From an uncultured Pelagimonas sp. (GTDB lineage Bacteria > Pseudomonadota > Alphaproteobacteria > Rhodobacterales > Rhodobacteraceae), in assembly GCF_947498515.1 (NCBI RefSeq), contig NZ_CANMKO010000015.1, forward strand, positions 1 to 64,000: DNA of 64,000 nt. Direction: 5' to 3'. Both the position numbers and the translations under genes were made by a program. The notes under the pieces are model-generated. The model searched no databases, was not told the origin of the DNA, and worked only from the letters and a program-made list of their open reading frames with translations. This document shows positions 41,659 to 49,008 of this stretch, piece by piece. The first letter of the stretch is position 1, and each line of letters opens with the position of its first letter.

Positions 41659-41880
41659 ATGACTCTGATCTCACACATCCCAAAAACCCGCGAAAACCGC
41701 GACGACAGCCTGATCCGCCTCCGCGATCCAGTCGCTCGGAGCTACCTGCACCTCTCCGGATCCGGCACGACCAAAGACATCAACTATTCGTGGCTTGGAT
41801 CGCGGGCCCAGGCAAAGCGCCTGCAGGCCCAAGCCGAAAGGCGCGGCCAAGATTGGCCATTTTGCAAAGTTCACCGCTGA
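41659..41880 (+). CDS. Unknown 73-aa phage protein
   Basis: It has a GAGGA ribosome binding site before ATG 41659. The sequence SYLHLSGSGTTKDINYSWLG and AKRLQAQAERRGQDWPFCKV is compact and polar. Similar short proteins are common in roseophage early regions, but no function is known to me. Confidence 0.5.
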   Translation: MTLISHIPKTRENRDDSLIRLRDPVARSYLHLSGSGTTKDINYSWLGSRAQAKRLQAQAERRGQDWPFCKVHR

Positions 41881-42023
41881 CAGTTTCGGATCATTCCATC
41901 AACACCCTCTCGGTCAGCGGCCTGATCCACCGCGCACCCGAGATGACAACATGAAAGATCTCTTGCTTGGCGGCAGCCCCCGGCCCTTGGGCAAGGCGCG
42001 GGGATCACATCAAAGGAAACCAA

Positions 42024-42170
42024 ATGTCACGATTTCACTTTTCCCCCAGCGGGTTGTTCACTTTGGCCGTCTTGATCGGCAGCGCAACCCTGGCAACCAT
42101 TGGCCTGCCCTATGCATTCTGGAAGCTGGTCGCGTGGGTCAACAGCCTTGGCCCATGGTGGCCGCTGTGA
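42024..42170 (+). CDS. Small membrane protein (48 aa)
   Basis: AAAGGAAACC precedes ATG 42024. FTLAVLIGSATLATIGLPYA is a single membrane helix followed by a Trp-rich end (WKLVAWVNSLGPWWPL). It overlaps the DUF4031 gene as GTGA. Its role is unknown; small single-helix proteins in early operons often act on host membranes. Confidence 0.5.
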   Translation: MSRFHFSPSGLFTLAVLIGSATLATIGLPYAFWKLVAWVNSLGPWWPL

Positions 42171-42469
42171 GCGTTTATGTCGACAAACCGCAGCACCGCG
42201 TCGGCCGAATGATCATGTGTCACATGCTGGCTGATAGCATGGCCGAACTGCTTGCCATGGCCGACACCATCGGAGTCGACCGAAAGTGGTTCCAACCCCA
42301 AAGCCACCCACATTTCGACATCTGCAAATCCAAACGCGCCTTGGCTGTCAAAGCCGGTGCGATCGAAGTCGACCGTCTCACCCTAGTCGATGTCAAACGC
42401 CGCTACCGCAAGAAATGGTTCGCCGACCTGGACGAACGCGCGGCCGTCGTGGCTGCCACACTCACCTGA
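42167..42469 (+). CDS. DUF4031 protein
   Basis: The product is 100 aa from GTG 42167. VSVYVDKPQHRVGRMIMCHM, LADSMAELLAMADTIGVDRK and HPHFDICKSKRALAVKAGAI match DUF4031, a small phage-associated domain with conserved Asp, His and Lys residues. The start at GTG agrees with the usual first residues of that family. Function unknown. Confidence 0.75.
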   Translation: MSVYVDKPQHRVGRMIMCHMLADSMAELLAMADTIGVDRKWFQPQSHPHFDICKSKRALAVKAGAIEVDRLTLVDVKRRYRKKWFADLDERAAVVAATLT

Positions 42470-42490
42470 CCGAACGAAAGGCTTGACGAC

Positions 42491-42745
42491 GTGCCAAAAT
42501 TTTCGCCCAACCCAATCTATTTGTCAGAACGTCAGGTGGCTGAATTATTGGGCTACGGCATAGATTGGTTACGCAGACACGCGGCTGAACTTGAGCGGCA
42601 GTTTGGGTTCCCCGGAATCGACCCCGCAATTGGCAAACGTCACCGCCCCTCAATTGAAGCATGGGCGAGTGAACGGAACAACCGCAGTCGCAAGGTCGAA
42701 CCACCAAGGCAAAAACCAACACAAGGTAACATCAATGCATTCTGA
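42491..42745 (+). CDS. Excisionase-like HTH protein
   Basis: The product is 84 aa from GTG 42491. IYLSERQVAELLGYGIDWLR and AELERQFGFPGIDPAIGKRH form a winged helix of the AlpA/Xis kind, where a Trp in the turn follows the helix. It overlaps the integrase gene by 11 bases, the usual order of xis and int. It would bend DNA during excision. Confidence 0.7.
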   Translation: MPKFSPNPIYLSERQVAELLGYGIDWLRRHAAELERQFGFPGIDPAIGKRHRPSIEAWASERNNRSRKVEPPRQKPTQGNINAF

Positions 42746-43958
42746 TTTCTCAGAGGCGCTCTGGGACAACAGCGACCCACTTTACGCCCCATTTCTCAAA
42801 AAGAAAAAGGGAAGGTATGCCTATTGGCAGCCTTCCCAGAAATACATCGATCATGGCTGGTCGATCAAAAGCTATCGCCTTCAGGGCGTGATTGGCGACG
42901 GCCTGGATGAAACCCGAGCGAAACAGTGCCGGGAGCTTACACGAGAATTGTGCACCTGGTGGGAAGGCGAAGCGGACACTTCGATCAAAGCGGGAACTTG
43001 GGGCTGGTTGATCAAACGATACTTGACCGATGAGCATTCAGCCATTTTCGAAGTGTCGCCAGCAACGCGCGACGGGTACAAAAAATTCTTACCACGCATC
43101 GAGGATGCGATAGGAGATGTGGCAATTGATGACACCGATTTCGCCGCGATGGCCTCGTGGCGCAAAGCCATGGAGAGCAAGGGCCGCTCTACCCATTTCG
43201 TCAAAAAATGGTTTCGCCATTTTGGCATCGTGGTCAGCCACGGCATCAAGCTTGAAGTTGAACGTTGTCGCACAATTAAGTCCATCACTCGTGAAATGCG
43301 CATCACGTCGCCCCCCCGCCGTGCAGTCTATGCTGACAGGTCTCAAATCGAAGCAGTGGTCGCACAAGCCGATGCAGACGGCAAACTCTACCTGTCCCTA
43401 GCGGTGTTATTGCGATTTGAGTTCGCATTACGGGGGGTCGATGTGTACGGTCAGTGGAGCCCTGCAGACGGGCGCGAAGAAGGGATTTTCCATCATGGGC
43501 TCATTTGGAGCGACGGCCTGACCTGGGAAATGATTGAGCCTGATCTCTCCAGTTTTTGCAAAGTCATCAACAAGACCAAAAAAACTTTGCCTGAACCCTA
43601 CCAATTCGATTTGACCGCAACACCACACATCCAAGAACGTTTTGCATCCACCCCTGCCAGTAGACGTTTTGGTCCGGTGATCGTTCTTGAAGATGGAACG
43701 CCACCAAAAAAAGATGTAATTCCTCAATCGTTTAGGCGCATTGCGCGAAACCTCGGGTTTCCAGATTTACAAATTCGCGATGCTCGTTCAGGCGCAATTA
43801 CGGAAGCCAAAGCTCTGGTCGATCCGATGACCCTTCGCAACGCGGCGCAACATACCCAAATGCAAACCACAGATATCTACGTCCGAGATAGATCTGAAAG
43901 CGCAAACAAGGTGGTCAAATTGCGTCAGGAACTCGGGCGCGAATCCAAGGAAAAATGA
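42735..43958 (+). CDS. Tyrosine-type prophage integrase
   Basis: The start at 42735 gives 407 aa. After a SAM-like DNA-binding part (TSIKAGTWGWLIKRYLTDE ... SAIFEVSPATRDGYKKFL) comes the catalytic domain: FEFALRGVDVYGQW contains the first Arg, QIRDARSGAITEAKALVD the second, and RNAAQHTQMQTTDIYVRDR the His and the Tyr nucleophile. Its gene ends 89 bases before attR. It integrates the prophage at tRNA-His. A decayed relative is at 838-1643. Confidence 0.9.
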   Translation: MHSDFSEALWDNSDPLYAPFLKKKKGRYAYWQPSQKYIDHGWSIKSYRLQGVIGDGLDETRAKQCRELTRELCTWWEGEADTSIKAGTWGWLIKRYLTDEHSAIFEVSPATRDGYKKFLPRIEDAIGDVAIDDTDFAAMASWRKAMESKGRSTHFVKKWFRHFGIVVSHGIKLEVERCRTIKSITREMRITSPPRRAVYADRSQIEAVVAQADADGKLYLSLAVLLRFEFALRGVDVYGQWSPADGREEGIFHHGLIWSDGLTWEMIEPDLSSFCKVINKTKKTLPEPYQFDLTATPHIQERFASTPASRRFGPVIVLEDGTPPKKDVIPQSFRRIARNLGFPDLQIRDARSGAITEAKALVDPMTLRNAAQHTQMQTTDIYVRDRSESANKVVKLRQELGRESKEK

Positions 43959-43961
43959 GGT

Positions 43962-43993
43962 CGAGGGAACTCCGAGGGAACTCCGAGGGAACC
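43962..43993. repeat. Three tandem 11-bp repeats at the integrase end
   Basis: CGAGGGAACTC occurs at 43962-43972 and 43973-43983, and CGAGGGAACC at 43984-43993. The same motif is present in degenerate form at 1648-1679 beside attL. Spaced by one helical turn and close to the core site, they look like arm-type binding sites of the integrase. Confidence 0.7.
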
Positions 43994-44046
43994 GACACCA
44001 ATCCATGCCACAGGAAGTCGCTAAAAAACCAATAGTGTCATGGGAT

Positions 44047-44087
44047 TGATGGTACCACCTCCCCGGCTCGAACGGGGGACCTCCTGA
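44047..44087. repeat. attR: 41-bp core in tRNA-His
   Basis: Identical to 1734-1774. It covers the 3' half of the tRNA from the anticodon stem to the CCA end plus three flanking bases. The tRNA gene stays intact at this end. Confidence 0.9.
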
Positions 44088-44126
44088 TCCACAATCAGGC
44101 GCTCTAACCTACTGAGCTAAGGCGGC
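44050..44126 (-). tRNA. tRNA-His (GTG)
   Basis: The sequence folds into a standard cloverleaf: acceptor GCCGCCT/AGGTGGT (with two G-U pairs), D-arm GCTC/GAGC, anticodon stem CCTGA/TCAGG with loop TTGTGGA (anticodon GTG), variable loop of 5 bases, and T-arm CCCCG TTCGAGC CGGGG, ending A CCA. The discriminator is A73 and no G(-1) is encoded. This departs from most bacteria and agrees with the known alphaproteobacterial tRNA-His. It is the integration site of the prophage. Confidence 0.92.
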
Positions 44127-44190
44127 ACTGGCGGTGGATTTACCCCTAGCCTCCTTTGAATGCAAGAGCGAATTCACGAGAAAATTGATA

Positions 44191-44682
44191 TCATACTTCT
44201 GGGGTTAAATCGATCCGCCAAGCTTGCTCGACCAGATCCACCCCAAAGCTGTGCACCGGCTTGGAACTAAGGAGTTGCCATCCGTTTCTAGCATACAGAG
44301 CGCAGGCCGCTTTGTGGCTTTCGTGGGTCCATAGCTGCATTTCATCATACCCGGAATCGCGGGCAAATTGAGTGCACGCGTCTAGCAAGCGCTGCCCAAG
44401 CCCATGCCCCCGCGCGTCTTCGACTAAGTAGAACAGTCGCAGTTTGGCGATCTTTGCCGTCACACGAACGCAAAAGACCGACCCAAGCCGCTTGGTGCCC
44501 GCCCACGCAACAAATGCCCGTTCGCAAGTTTCATCATGCCCTGCTTCAAAATCCGTCAAAATTTGCGCAACTAAAACGGCAAAGGTGTCGTCAAACCCTT
44601 CTGATGAGGCATAGGCTTGACCGTGCTGATCAACCAACCATTCTGCGTCACCGGGCCCAAGGCCTCTCAATTCTATATCCAT
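44191..44682 (-). CDS. GNAT acetyltransferase
   Basis: The protein is 163 aa. LFYLVEDARGHGLGQRLLDA is motif A (RGHGLG), which holds the acetyl-CoA pyrophosphate, and AACALYARNGWQLLSSK is the usual end of the fold. ERAFVAWAGTKRLGSVFCVR precedes. The substrate cannot be told; the family acetylates amines or small molecules. It is the first chromosomal gene right of the prophage. Confidence 0.85.
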   Translation of the reverse strand: MDIELRGLGPGDAEWLVDQHGQAYASSEGFDDTFAVLVAQILTDFEAGHDETCERAFVAWAGTKRLGSVFCVRVTAKIAKLRLFYLVEDARGHGLGQRLLDACTQFARDSGYDEMQLWTHESHKAACALYARNGWQLLSSKPVHSFGVDLVEQAWRIDLTPEV

Positions 44683-44775
44683 ATCTCAAACTTACCGCTG
44701 TACGCTTGCAACTCAAGCCTCTTGGCTTTACCCCCTGAACCCCGCAGTATGGGCCAAACAGAATTGGACAAGACC

Positions 44776-44964
44776 ATGGGTATCAACACCGAACGCGAGA
44801 TCGAAGCCAACCTTCAAATTGGCCCGACGGACCAGGGAATGATCCGCTTGTTCATTTTTGCCGGTGACATGGAAATCCCCATGGATTTTGAACCTGATGA
44901 GGCTGAAGAGATCATTGAAGAGCTAAAATCAGCCATCGCCACGGCCCAAAAGGTTCGCAAGTAA
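44776..44964 (+). CDS. DUF6324 small protein
   Basis: The product is 62 aa from ATG 44776; ATG 44749 is an alternative start. ANLQIGPTDQGMIRLFIFAG and EIPMDFEPDEAEEIIEEL match the DUF6324 family of small acidic Rhodobacterales proteins. Function unknown. Confidence 0.65.
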   Translation: MGINTEREIEANLQIGPTDQGMIRLFIFAGDMEIPMDFEPDEAEEIIEELKSAIATAQKVRK

Positions 44965-44991
44965 CCCGTTTCGCGGTGTTACAATTGAGGC

Positions 44992-45465
44992 TTAATCGGC
45001 ACCCAAAAGGCCCGACAACCTTGGGTCACGCAAGGATTGCAACCGTCGCGCTGCGTGAAAGGCGAATTTCCGGACAAGCTTATTGCGCCGCGCCCCGGCC
45101 AATTTGTCTTCGGGGGACATACGCAAAATTTCCGCATCATAACCATCGGCGATGATCAGGCCGGTGTCCTCTGGTAACAAATCGACATCAAAATCCTGAT
45201 CCACAGCCCAAAAATAGCGGTCACACCATTCCAAATAACCCTGCCATTTGCCGTCGCTCATAAAATCGGCGCGGCTGGATTTGCACTCGACAATCCACAG
45301 CTCCCCCTTGGGGCCAAGGGCCATGACATCCACCCGCAAGCCACGATCAGGAACAAATTCCTCAATCGTTGCATAGCCATGGCTGGCCAAATGGCGCGCC
45401 ACGCCGCGTGCCAAAACCTGACCGGGTTGCATGTTTTCGAATTCTGACAGATTGCGCGTATCCAT
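44992..45465 (-). CDS. mmcB: MmcB-type DNA repair protein
   Basis: The start at 45465 is the best choice (157 aa), but 45483 and 45513 are possible. ARGVARHLASHGYATIEEFV, RVDVMALGPKGELWIVECKS and SRADFMSDGKWQGYLEWCDR match the MmcB family, first named in Caulobacter; the D-x10-ExK pattern (RVDV ... ECKSS) is a PD-(D/E)XK nuclease core. The protein takes part in repair of DNA crosslinks. It stands alone on this strand. Confidence 0.82.
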   Translation of the reverse strand: MDTRNLSEFENMQPGQVLARGVARHLASHGYATIEEFVPDRGLRVDVMALGPKGELWIVECKSSRADFMSDGKWQGYLEWCDRYFWAVDQDFDVDLLPEDTGLIIADGYDAEILRMSPEDKLAGARRNKLVRKFAFHAARRLQSLRDPRLSGLLGAD

Positions 45466-45550
45466 GGCAAACAATATGAACATTTCATGAACAAAAACAA
45501 GCCAACATCCCAAACTGTATAGGAGATGAGTGGTTAGAAAAGTTTGACCC

Positions 45551-45600
45551 TTGACAGGATACCATTTAGCACCCTATCGATAGGATACCAAATAGAATCC
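45551..45600 (+). promoter_or_regulatory. Promoter and palindromic operator of the ArsR operon
   Basis: TTGACA (45551-45556) is followed after 18 bases by TATCGA. The perfect palindrome CCTATCGATAGG (45573-45584) overlaps the -10, and AGGATACCA is repeated 26 bases apart. This is the usual layout for autoregulation by the ArsR-type protein encoded downstream. Confidence 0.6.
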
Positions 45601-45614
45601 TATTGGAGGTCTAC

Positions 45615-46043
45615 ATGCCCCGCCTTTTGCCCATCCTCATCACAGCCTGCAGCCTGACCCAAGCGCCGGTCGCGGTGCAGGCCGACATCACCCTCATCCC
45701 TTCCGCGTCATTTGACTGGGCACAGACACCCCAAGGGGTTGGGTTTGCCCCTTTGCGCGGTGATCGGATGCTTGAACCCTATTTTGCAATGGTGCGCCTT
45801 CCGGCTGGGTTGCAAAGCCCTGCTCATACCAAATCAGCTGCGATGATTGGCTTGATGGTGTCGGGTGAAATGACCCACGTCACCGCCGACCAAGACCCCG
45901 TCAGCGCCACGCGCATTGGTCCGGGTGGCTACTATGAAATCCCTGCGAACCTTGCGCATATTTCGTCCTGCGTGTCGGCAGAACCCTGTGTGACTCTGCT
46001 CTATCAAGACGGGGCCTTTGACTTTGTTCCGGTGACGCCATGA
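45615..46043 (+). CDS. Exported cupin-like protein (DUF4437-like)
   Basis: GGAGG stands a few bases before ATG 45615, giving 142 aa. Residues 1-23 (MPRLLPILITACSLTQAPVA and on) form a signal peptide. The rest is a cupin barrel, with LPAGLQSPAHTKSAAMIGLM and RIGPGGYYEIPANLAHISSC, where the His residues can bind a metal. It is the first gene of an operon with an ArsR regulator and an SRPBCC protein. Confidence 0.7.
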   Translation: MPRLLPILITACSLTQAPVAVQADITLIPSASFDWAQTPQGVGFAPLRGDRMLEPYFAMVRLPAGLQSPAHTKSAAMIGLMVSGEMTHVTADQDPVSATRIGPGGYYEIPANLAHISSCVSAEPCVTLLYQDGAFDFVPVTP

Positions 46044-46384
46044 GCGCGCAACTCACCCCCGCGCCCGACCTGCAACCGGCCTTTCGCGCCCTTGCCGATC
46101 CGACACGCCGGGACATTTTGCGCCGGTTGTCGGCCCGCGAAATGACCTTGGCTGAGATCACCGCCCATTGTGACATGACCCGCGCCGCTGTGAAAAAACA
46201 CTTGGTTGTATTGCAAGATGGCAACCTGATCCAAATGCGCCGATCCGGGCGGGAAACCCTATCGTCTCTGAACCCAGACGCGCTCAAACCCGTCGTTAAC
46301 TGGTTGAATTACTTCGAAACCTTCTGGGACGGTCATCTATCCGCCCTGCATGATACCCTTTCTGAATTGGAGACCAAAGAATGA
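46040..46384 (+). CDS. ArsR-family transcription regulator
   Basis: The protein is 114 aa. FRALADPTRRDILRRLSARE, EITAHCDMTRAAVKKHLVVL and NLIQMRRSGRETLSSLN are the winged helix of ArsR/SmtB proteins. No metal-binding cysteine pair is present, so it probably belongs to the group that partners with SRPBCC proteins. It overlaps both neighbours by 4 bases. Confidence 0.9.
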   Translation: MSAQLTPAPDLQPAFRALADPTRRDILRRLSAREMTLAEITAHCDMTRAAVKKHLVVLQDGNLIQMRRSGRETLSSLNPDALKPVVNWLNYFETFWDGHLSALHDTLSELETKE

Positions 46385-47220
46385 CCCTGACACTTCGCAA
46401 AACCGTCTTCCTCCCCGCCTCGCCATCCATCGTTTGGGATCATCTTACCAAGTCCGAGCTGATGGGAAAATGGTTCCATCCCGCCGCTGACGATCTGCGC
46501 GAGGGACACCCCTATACGCTTCTCTCTGCGGCCGATGGCGAACGCATGTGCTGGGGCACCGTTGAAAAGGCCACGCCGCACGAACACATGCGCTGGAGCT
46601 TTACCGTTGGTCCAATGCAAGGCATGATGTCGACCGTTGATTGGCGTCTGGCCGCGGCCCCCGGCGGCACTGAACTAACGCTCGAACACTCTGGCCTACC
46701 CGACGACGGCGAGGGCTATGGCCTTGTCCTTGCGCTCGACAAAGGCTGGCACGGGTTTCTTGGCCATCTTCACGCCATGGGCGACGATTACACCGCGACC
46801 ATCCGGACCCCCGCCACACCGGAGGCAGCCCGCAAAGCCATTTTCGACGAGATGGACATTTGGTGGTCAACACGGGTTGAAAAAACGCCAACCGGTGCGA
46901 CCGTTCGGTTTGGAAATTCGCATGTCACCTTTGACTTTGGCACCCGTGATGGCACCTATGTCTGGACTTGCACCGACGCCCATATGATCATTGAAGACGT
47001 GGCTGATACCACTGAGTGGCAAGGGACGTCCTTGATTTGGCAAATCCTGCCGGATGGTGACGGGTCCCGCATCACGCTGTCACATCTGGGCCTGACGCCC
47101 CAGCTTGCCTGCAATGATGTTTGCACCCGCGGCTGGCAGCATTTCTTTGAAAGCTCGCTTTTGGCACATCTTTCTGGTCAAACCGCGTCTCCCGAAGACA
47201 AGCAGCCCTTGTCGGCGTGA
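46381..47220 (+). CDS. Tandem SRPBCC-domain protein (AHSA1-like)
   Basis: The protein is 279 aa and has two SRPBCC units: the first (1-145) with TVFLPASPSIVWDHLTKSEL and MGKWFHPAADDLREGHPYTL, the second (about 155-265) with TPTGATVRFGNSHVTFDF and LTPQLACNDVCTRGWQHFFE. This fold binds hydrophobic ligands in a deep pocket. The ArsR-SRPBCC pairing is common and its ligand usually unknown. Confidence 0.8.
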   Translation: MTLTLRKTVFLPASPSIVWDHLTKSELMGKWFHPAADDLREGHPYTLLSAADGERMCWGTVEKATPHEHMRWSFTVGPMQGMMSTVDWRLAAAPGGTELTLEHSGLPDDGEGYGLVLALDKGWHGFLGHLHAMGDDYTATIRTPATPEAARKAIFDEMDIWWSTRVEKTPTGATVRFGNSHVTFDFGTRDGTYVWTCTDAHMIIEDVADTTEWQGTSLIWQILPDGDGSRITLSHLGLTPQLACNDVCTRGWQHFFESSLLAHLSGQTASPEDKQPLSA

Positions 47221-47259
47221 TCCCCCTACCCTATGTCAGAGCTTGGCGGGTTCTATACT

Positions 47260-47405
47260 ACGCGTGAACGGGTCCATTCCGGTGGCCTTAAGCAAATCCG
47301 AGGGAGCTGGCTCTGTCGTTGCCGTGGCTTCGTTACCTGGCACCCACCTGTACATACAGGTCCTCGGGAATGCACGACCCACACGGTAGACTTGGTTCCC
47401 GCCGC
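47260..47405 (+). ncRNA. Possible 6S-like RNA
   Basis: A GC-balanced stretch without a gene, preceded by TATACT (47254-47259), can fold into a rod: CGGG-CCA near 47270 pairs with TGG-CCCG near 47395, CCGGTGG with CCACACGG, CCGAGG with CCTCGG, and the tip is ACCTG-TACATA-CAGGT. A long rod with a central open region is the mark of 6S RNA, which holds the housekeeping RNA polymerase in stationary phase. The sequence style fits alphaproteobacterial 6S RNAs I remember, but no consensus was compared, and no -35 is clear. Confidence 0.5.
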
Positions 47406-47484
47406 TTTTCCCACATAGAAATGCGGTGGGAAGTTGTCCTTGCCAAGCTCGGTTTTACCTCACCTTAACGCCGACCTACCCCCC

Positions 47485-47512
47485 AAAAAAACCGGCCCCA
47501 ATAGAACCGGCT
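47485..47512 (-). terminator. Terminator after the small membrane protein gene
   Basis: On the minus strand AGCCGG and CCGGTT pair around a loop and a run of seven T follows. It ends transcription of the gene at 47537-47857. Confidence 0.7.
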
Positions 47513-47536
47513 TACATGGTTTTTTATGTCGAAACA

Positions 47537-47857
47537 TCACTTGCGACCGAGCATCTCCGGACGCTTTTCTTCGGCAACTTTGACACGTGCGCGTTCGCCG
47601 GTCACCCGAGGTTCGCGTTTCCCACCAGACGGGTCTCGCCCTTCCATGCGCATGATAACAATCGCAAATTGTACCCCGGCGAAAACGATGCCGTTAAAAA
47701 CCCAGAGCATGACAACTGCGACCCAGCCAATATCAGACGCGCCGATCAACGAACCAAGATTGGCAACGTTCATCCAAAGCAACATCCCAACAAACAACGC
47801 CGCAAGGCCAAAGCCCGTTATGACTTGTTGTATATAGAGTCTGATCAAACCTGGCAT
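47537..47857 (-). CDS. Small inner-membrane protein, unknown
   Basis: The protein is 106 aa. Two membrane helices (VITGFGLAALFVGMLLWMNV, DIGWVAVVMLWVFNGIVFAG) are followed by a basic cytoplasmic tail (GKREPRVTGERARVKVAEEK). No family is recognised. It is transcribed alone to the terminator. Confidence 0.6.
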   Translation of the reverse strand: MPGLIRLYIQQVITGFGLAALFVGMLLWMNVANLGSLIGASDIGWVAVVMLWVFNGIVFAGVQFAIVIMRMEGRDPSGGKREPRVTGERARVKVAEEKRPEMLGRK

Positions 47858-47957
47858 CTAAACGCCCTCCAAGATATTCTGTAAATAGAATACATATTCC
47901 CAGCCCGAAAGCAAGCCAAAGCGGTTTGTCGACCTTTGGCCGCCTTGGCCTACGCGA

Positions 47958-48191
47958 TTACGCGCGGCCTTCGCCCTCATCGATCAACCCTTGGACCCAA
48001 TGCGCCGTGAGATAGGTCGCCGGAACGCCAAGCGGGATTGAGATGAGAAGCGCCGTCAATGATGACATGATCGGCAACCCCACCGCCTGGCCGAGCAAGA
48101 ACAGCATGAACAGGTTGATCGCCACGGCAGCGGCAACAAACGGGTACAGGATTAGTTTCAATTTTAGTGTTGTTTGGCGAAGCTGCATCAT
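47958..48191 (-). CDS. Small membrane protein at the end of the heme d1 operon
   Basis: The product is 77 aa from ATG 48191, overlapping the CbiX-like stop by 4 bases. Helices LILYPFVAAAVAINLFMLFL and LLISIPLGVPATYLTAHWV span the membrane. Translational coupling to the heme genes suggests a role linked to nitrite reduction, perhaps in transport or assembly; this is inferred from position only. Confidence 0.6.
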   Translation of the reverse strand: MMQLRQTTLKLKLILYPFVAAAVAINLFMLFLLGQAVGLPIMSSLTALLISIPLGVPATYLTAHWVQGLIDEGEGRA

Positions 48192-48886
48192 GCTGCCTCC
48201 TCTTGCTTTATGCGCAAAGCCTGCGCAATCACTTGGGCCGTTTCGGACCAATCTATAAAGGATGGCAACACCGGCCCGTCAAAACCAGCGGCGGCAAGTG
48301 CGTTTGGCACATCCTCGATCATATGGCCGGCGACTAGCGCAAAAAACGGCAGGCAAATCGCCTGTCCCAATCCTTTGGCCATCGGCTCCAAGAACGGTTC
48401 TTCTTCGACAAATCCGGTGCGAATATCGCGAAACTTTAGACGTTTCTGGAGAGCCGCCGCAAAATCATTGGCCGCGTCTGCGCTTCGTTTTGACACCGCA
48501 GACCCATGGGCTGCCACCAAAAGTGCGGTTTCATCCGCTTGCCACGCTTTGTCCCGAAGACAGGCCACAAGCCGCGCCTCGACCACATCCAACAACGCCG
48601 GGTCCACACCAAACGGGCGCATTGGCGAGAGGCCGTAGTCGACCAAACGTTTGGGCAAAACACGACCGGTGAAATAGCCCTGCGCCATGAAATAGGGATA
48701 GACCAAGGGGCCATCCATGGCGTCCAACACCTCTTCAAACCGCCCCGGAGCCGCCAAAGTGGCACTCCGAATATCCCAGCCCGGTAGGAACCCGGCAACC
48801 TTTTGCGCCAGATCGGCCAAGGCTTGTTCCTGTGTCTCGGCGTCAGAGGGGCTGCCATGGGTTACGATCAGGGCGGTCTTTGTCAT
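48188..48886 (-). CDS. CbiX/SirB-like sirohydrochlorin chelatase
   Basis: The start ATG 48886 (MTKTALIVTHGSPSD) gives 232 aa, the usual family length; a GTG at 49012 that overlaps the nirJ stop would add 42 residues. ALIVTHGSPSD and TALLVAAHGSAVSK carry the two histidine motifs that bind the metal in class II chelatases, duplicated as in CbiX-long or SirB forms. Inside a heme d1 operon it most likely inserts iron into sirohydrochlorin to make siroheme, the substrate of NirDLGH. Confidence 0.75.
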   Translation of the reverse strand: MTKTALIVTHGSPSDAETQEQALADLAQKVAGFLPGWDIRSATLAAPGRFEEVLDAMDGPLVYPYFMAQGYFTGRVLPKRLVDYGLSPMRPFGVDPALLDVVEARLVACLRDKAWQADETALLVAAHGSAVSKRSADAANDFAAALQKRLKFRDIRTGFVEEEPFLEPMAKGLGQAICLPFFALVAGHMIEDVPNALAAAGFDGPVLPSFIDWSETAQVIAQALRIKQEEAA

Positions 48887-49008
48887 TGCGAGGCTCTTTT
48901 TCACTGCGTCGCCAAAGGATATAGCCCCCGCATGTCGTGCATCAACGCCAATTGTTGCCTGCGACACGGCCACAGGCGACACAGGAAGAGATGAGGCCAT
49001 CGCCGGTG

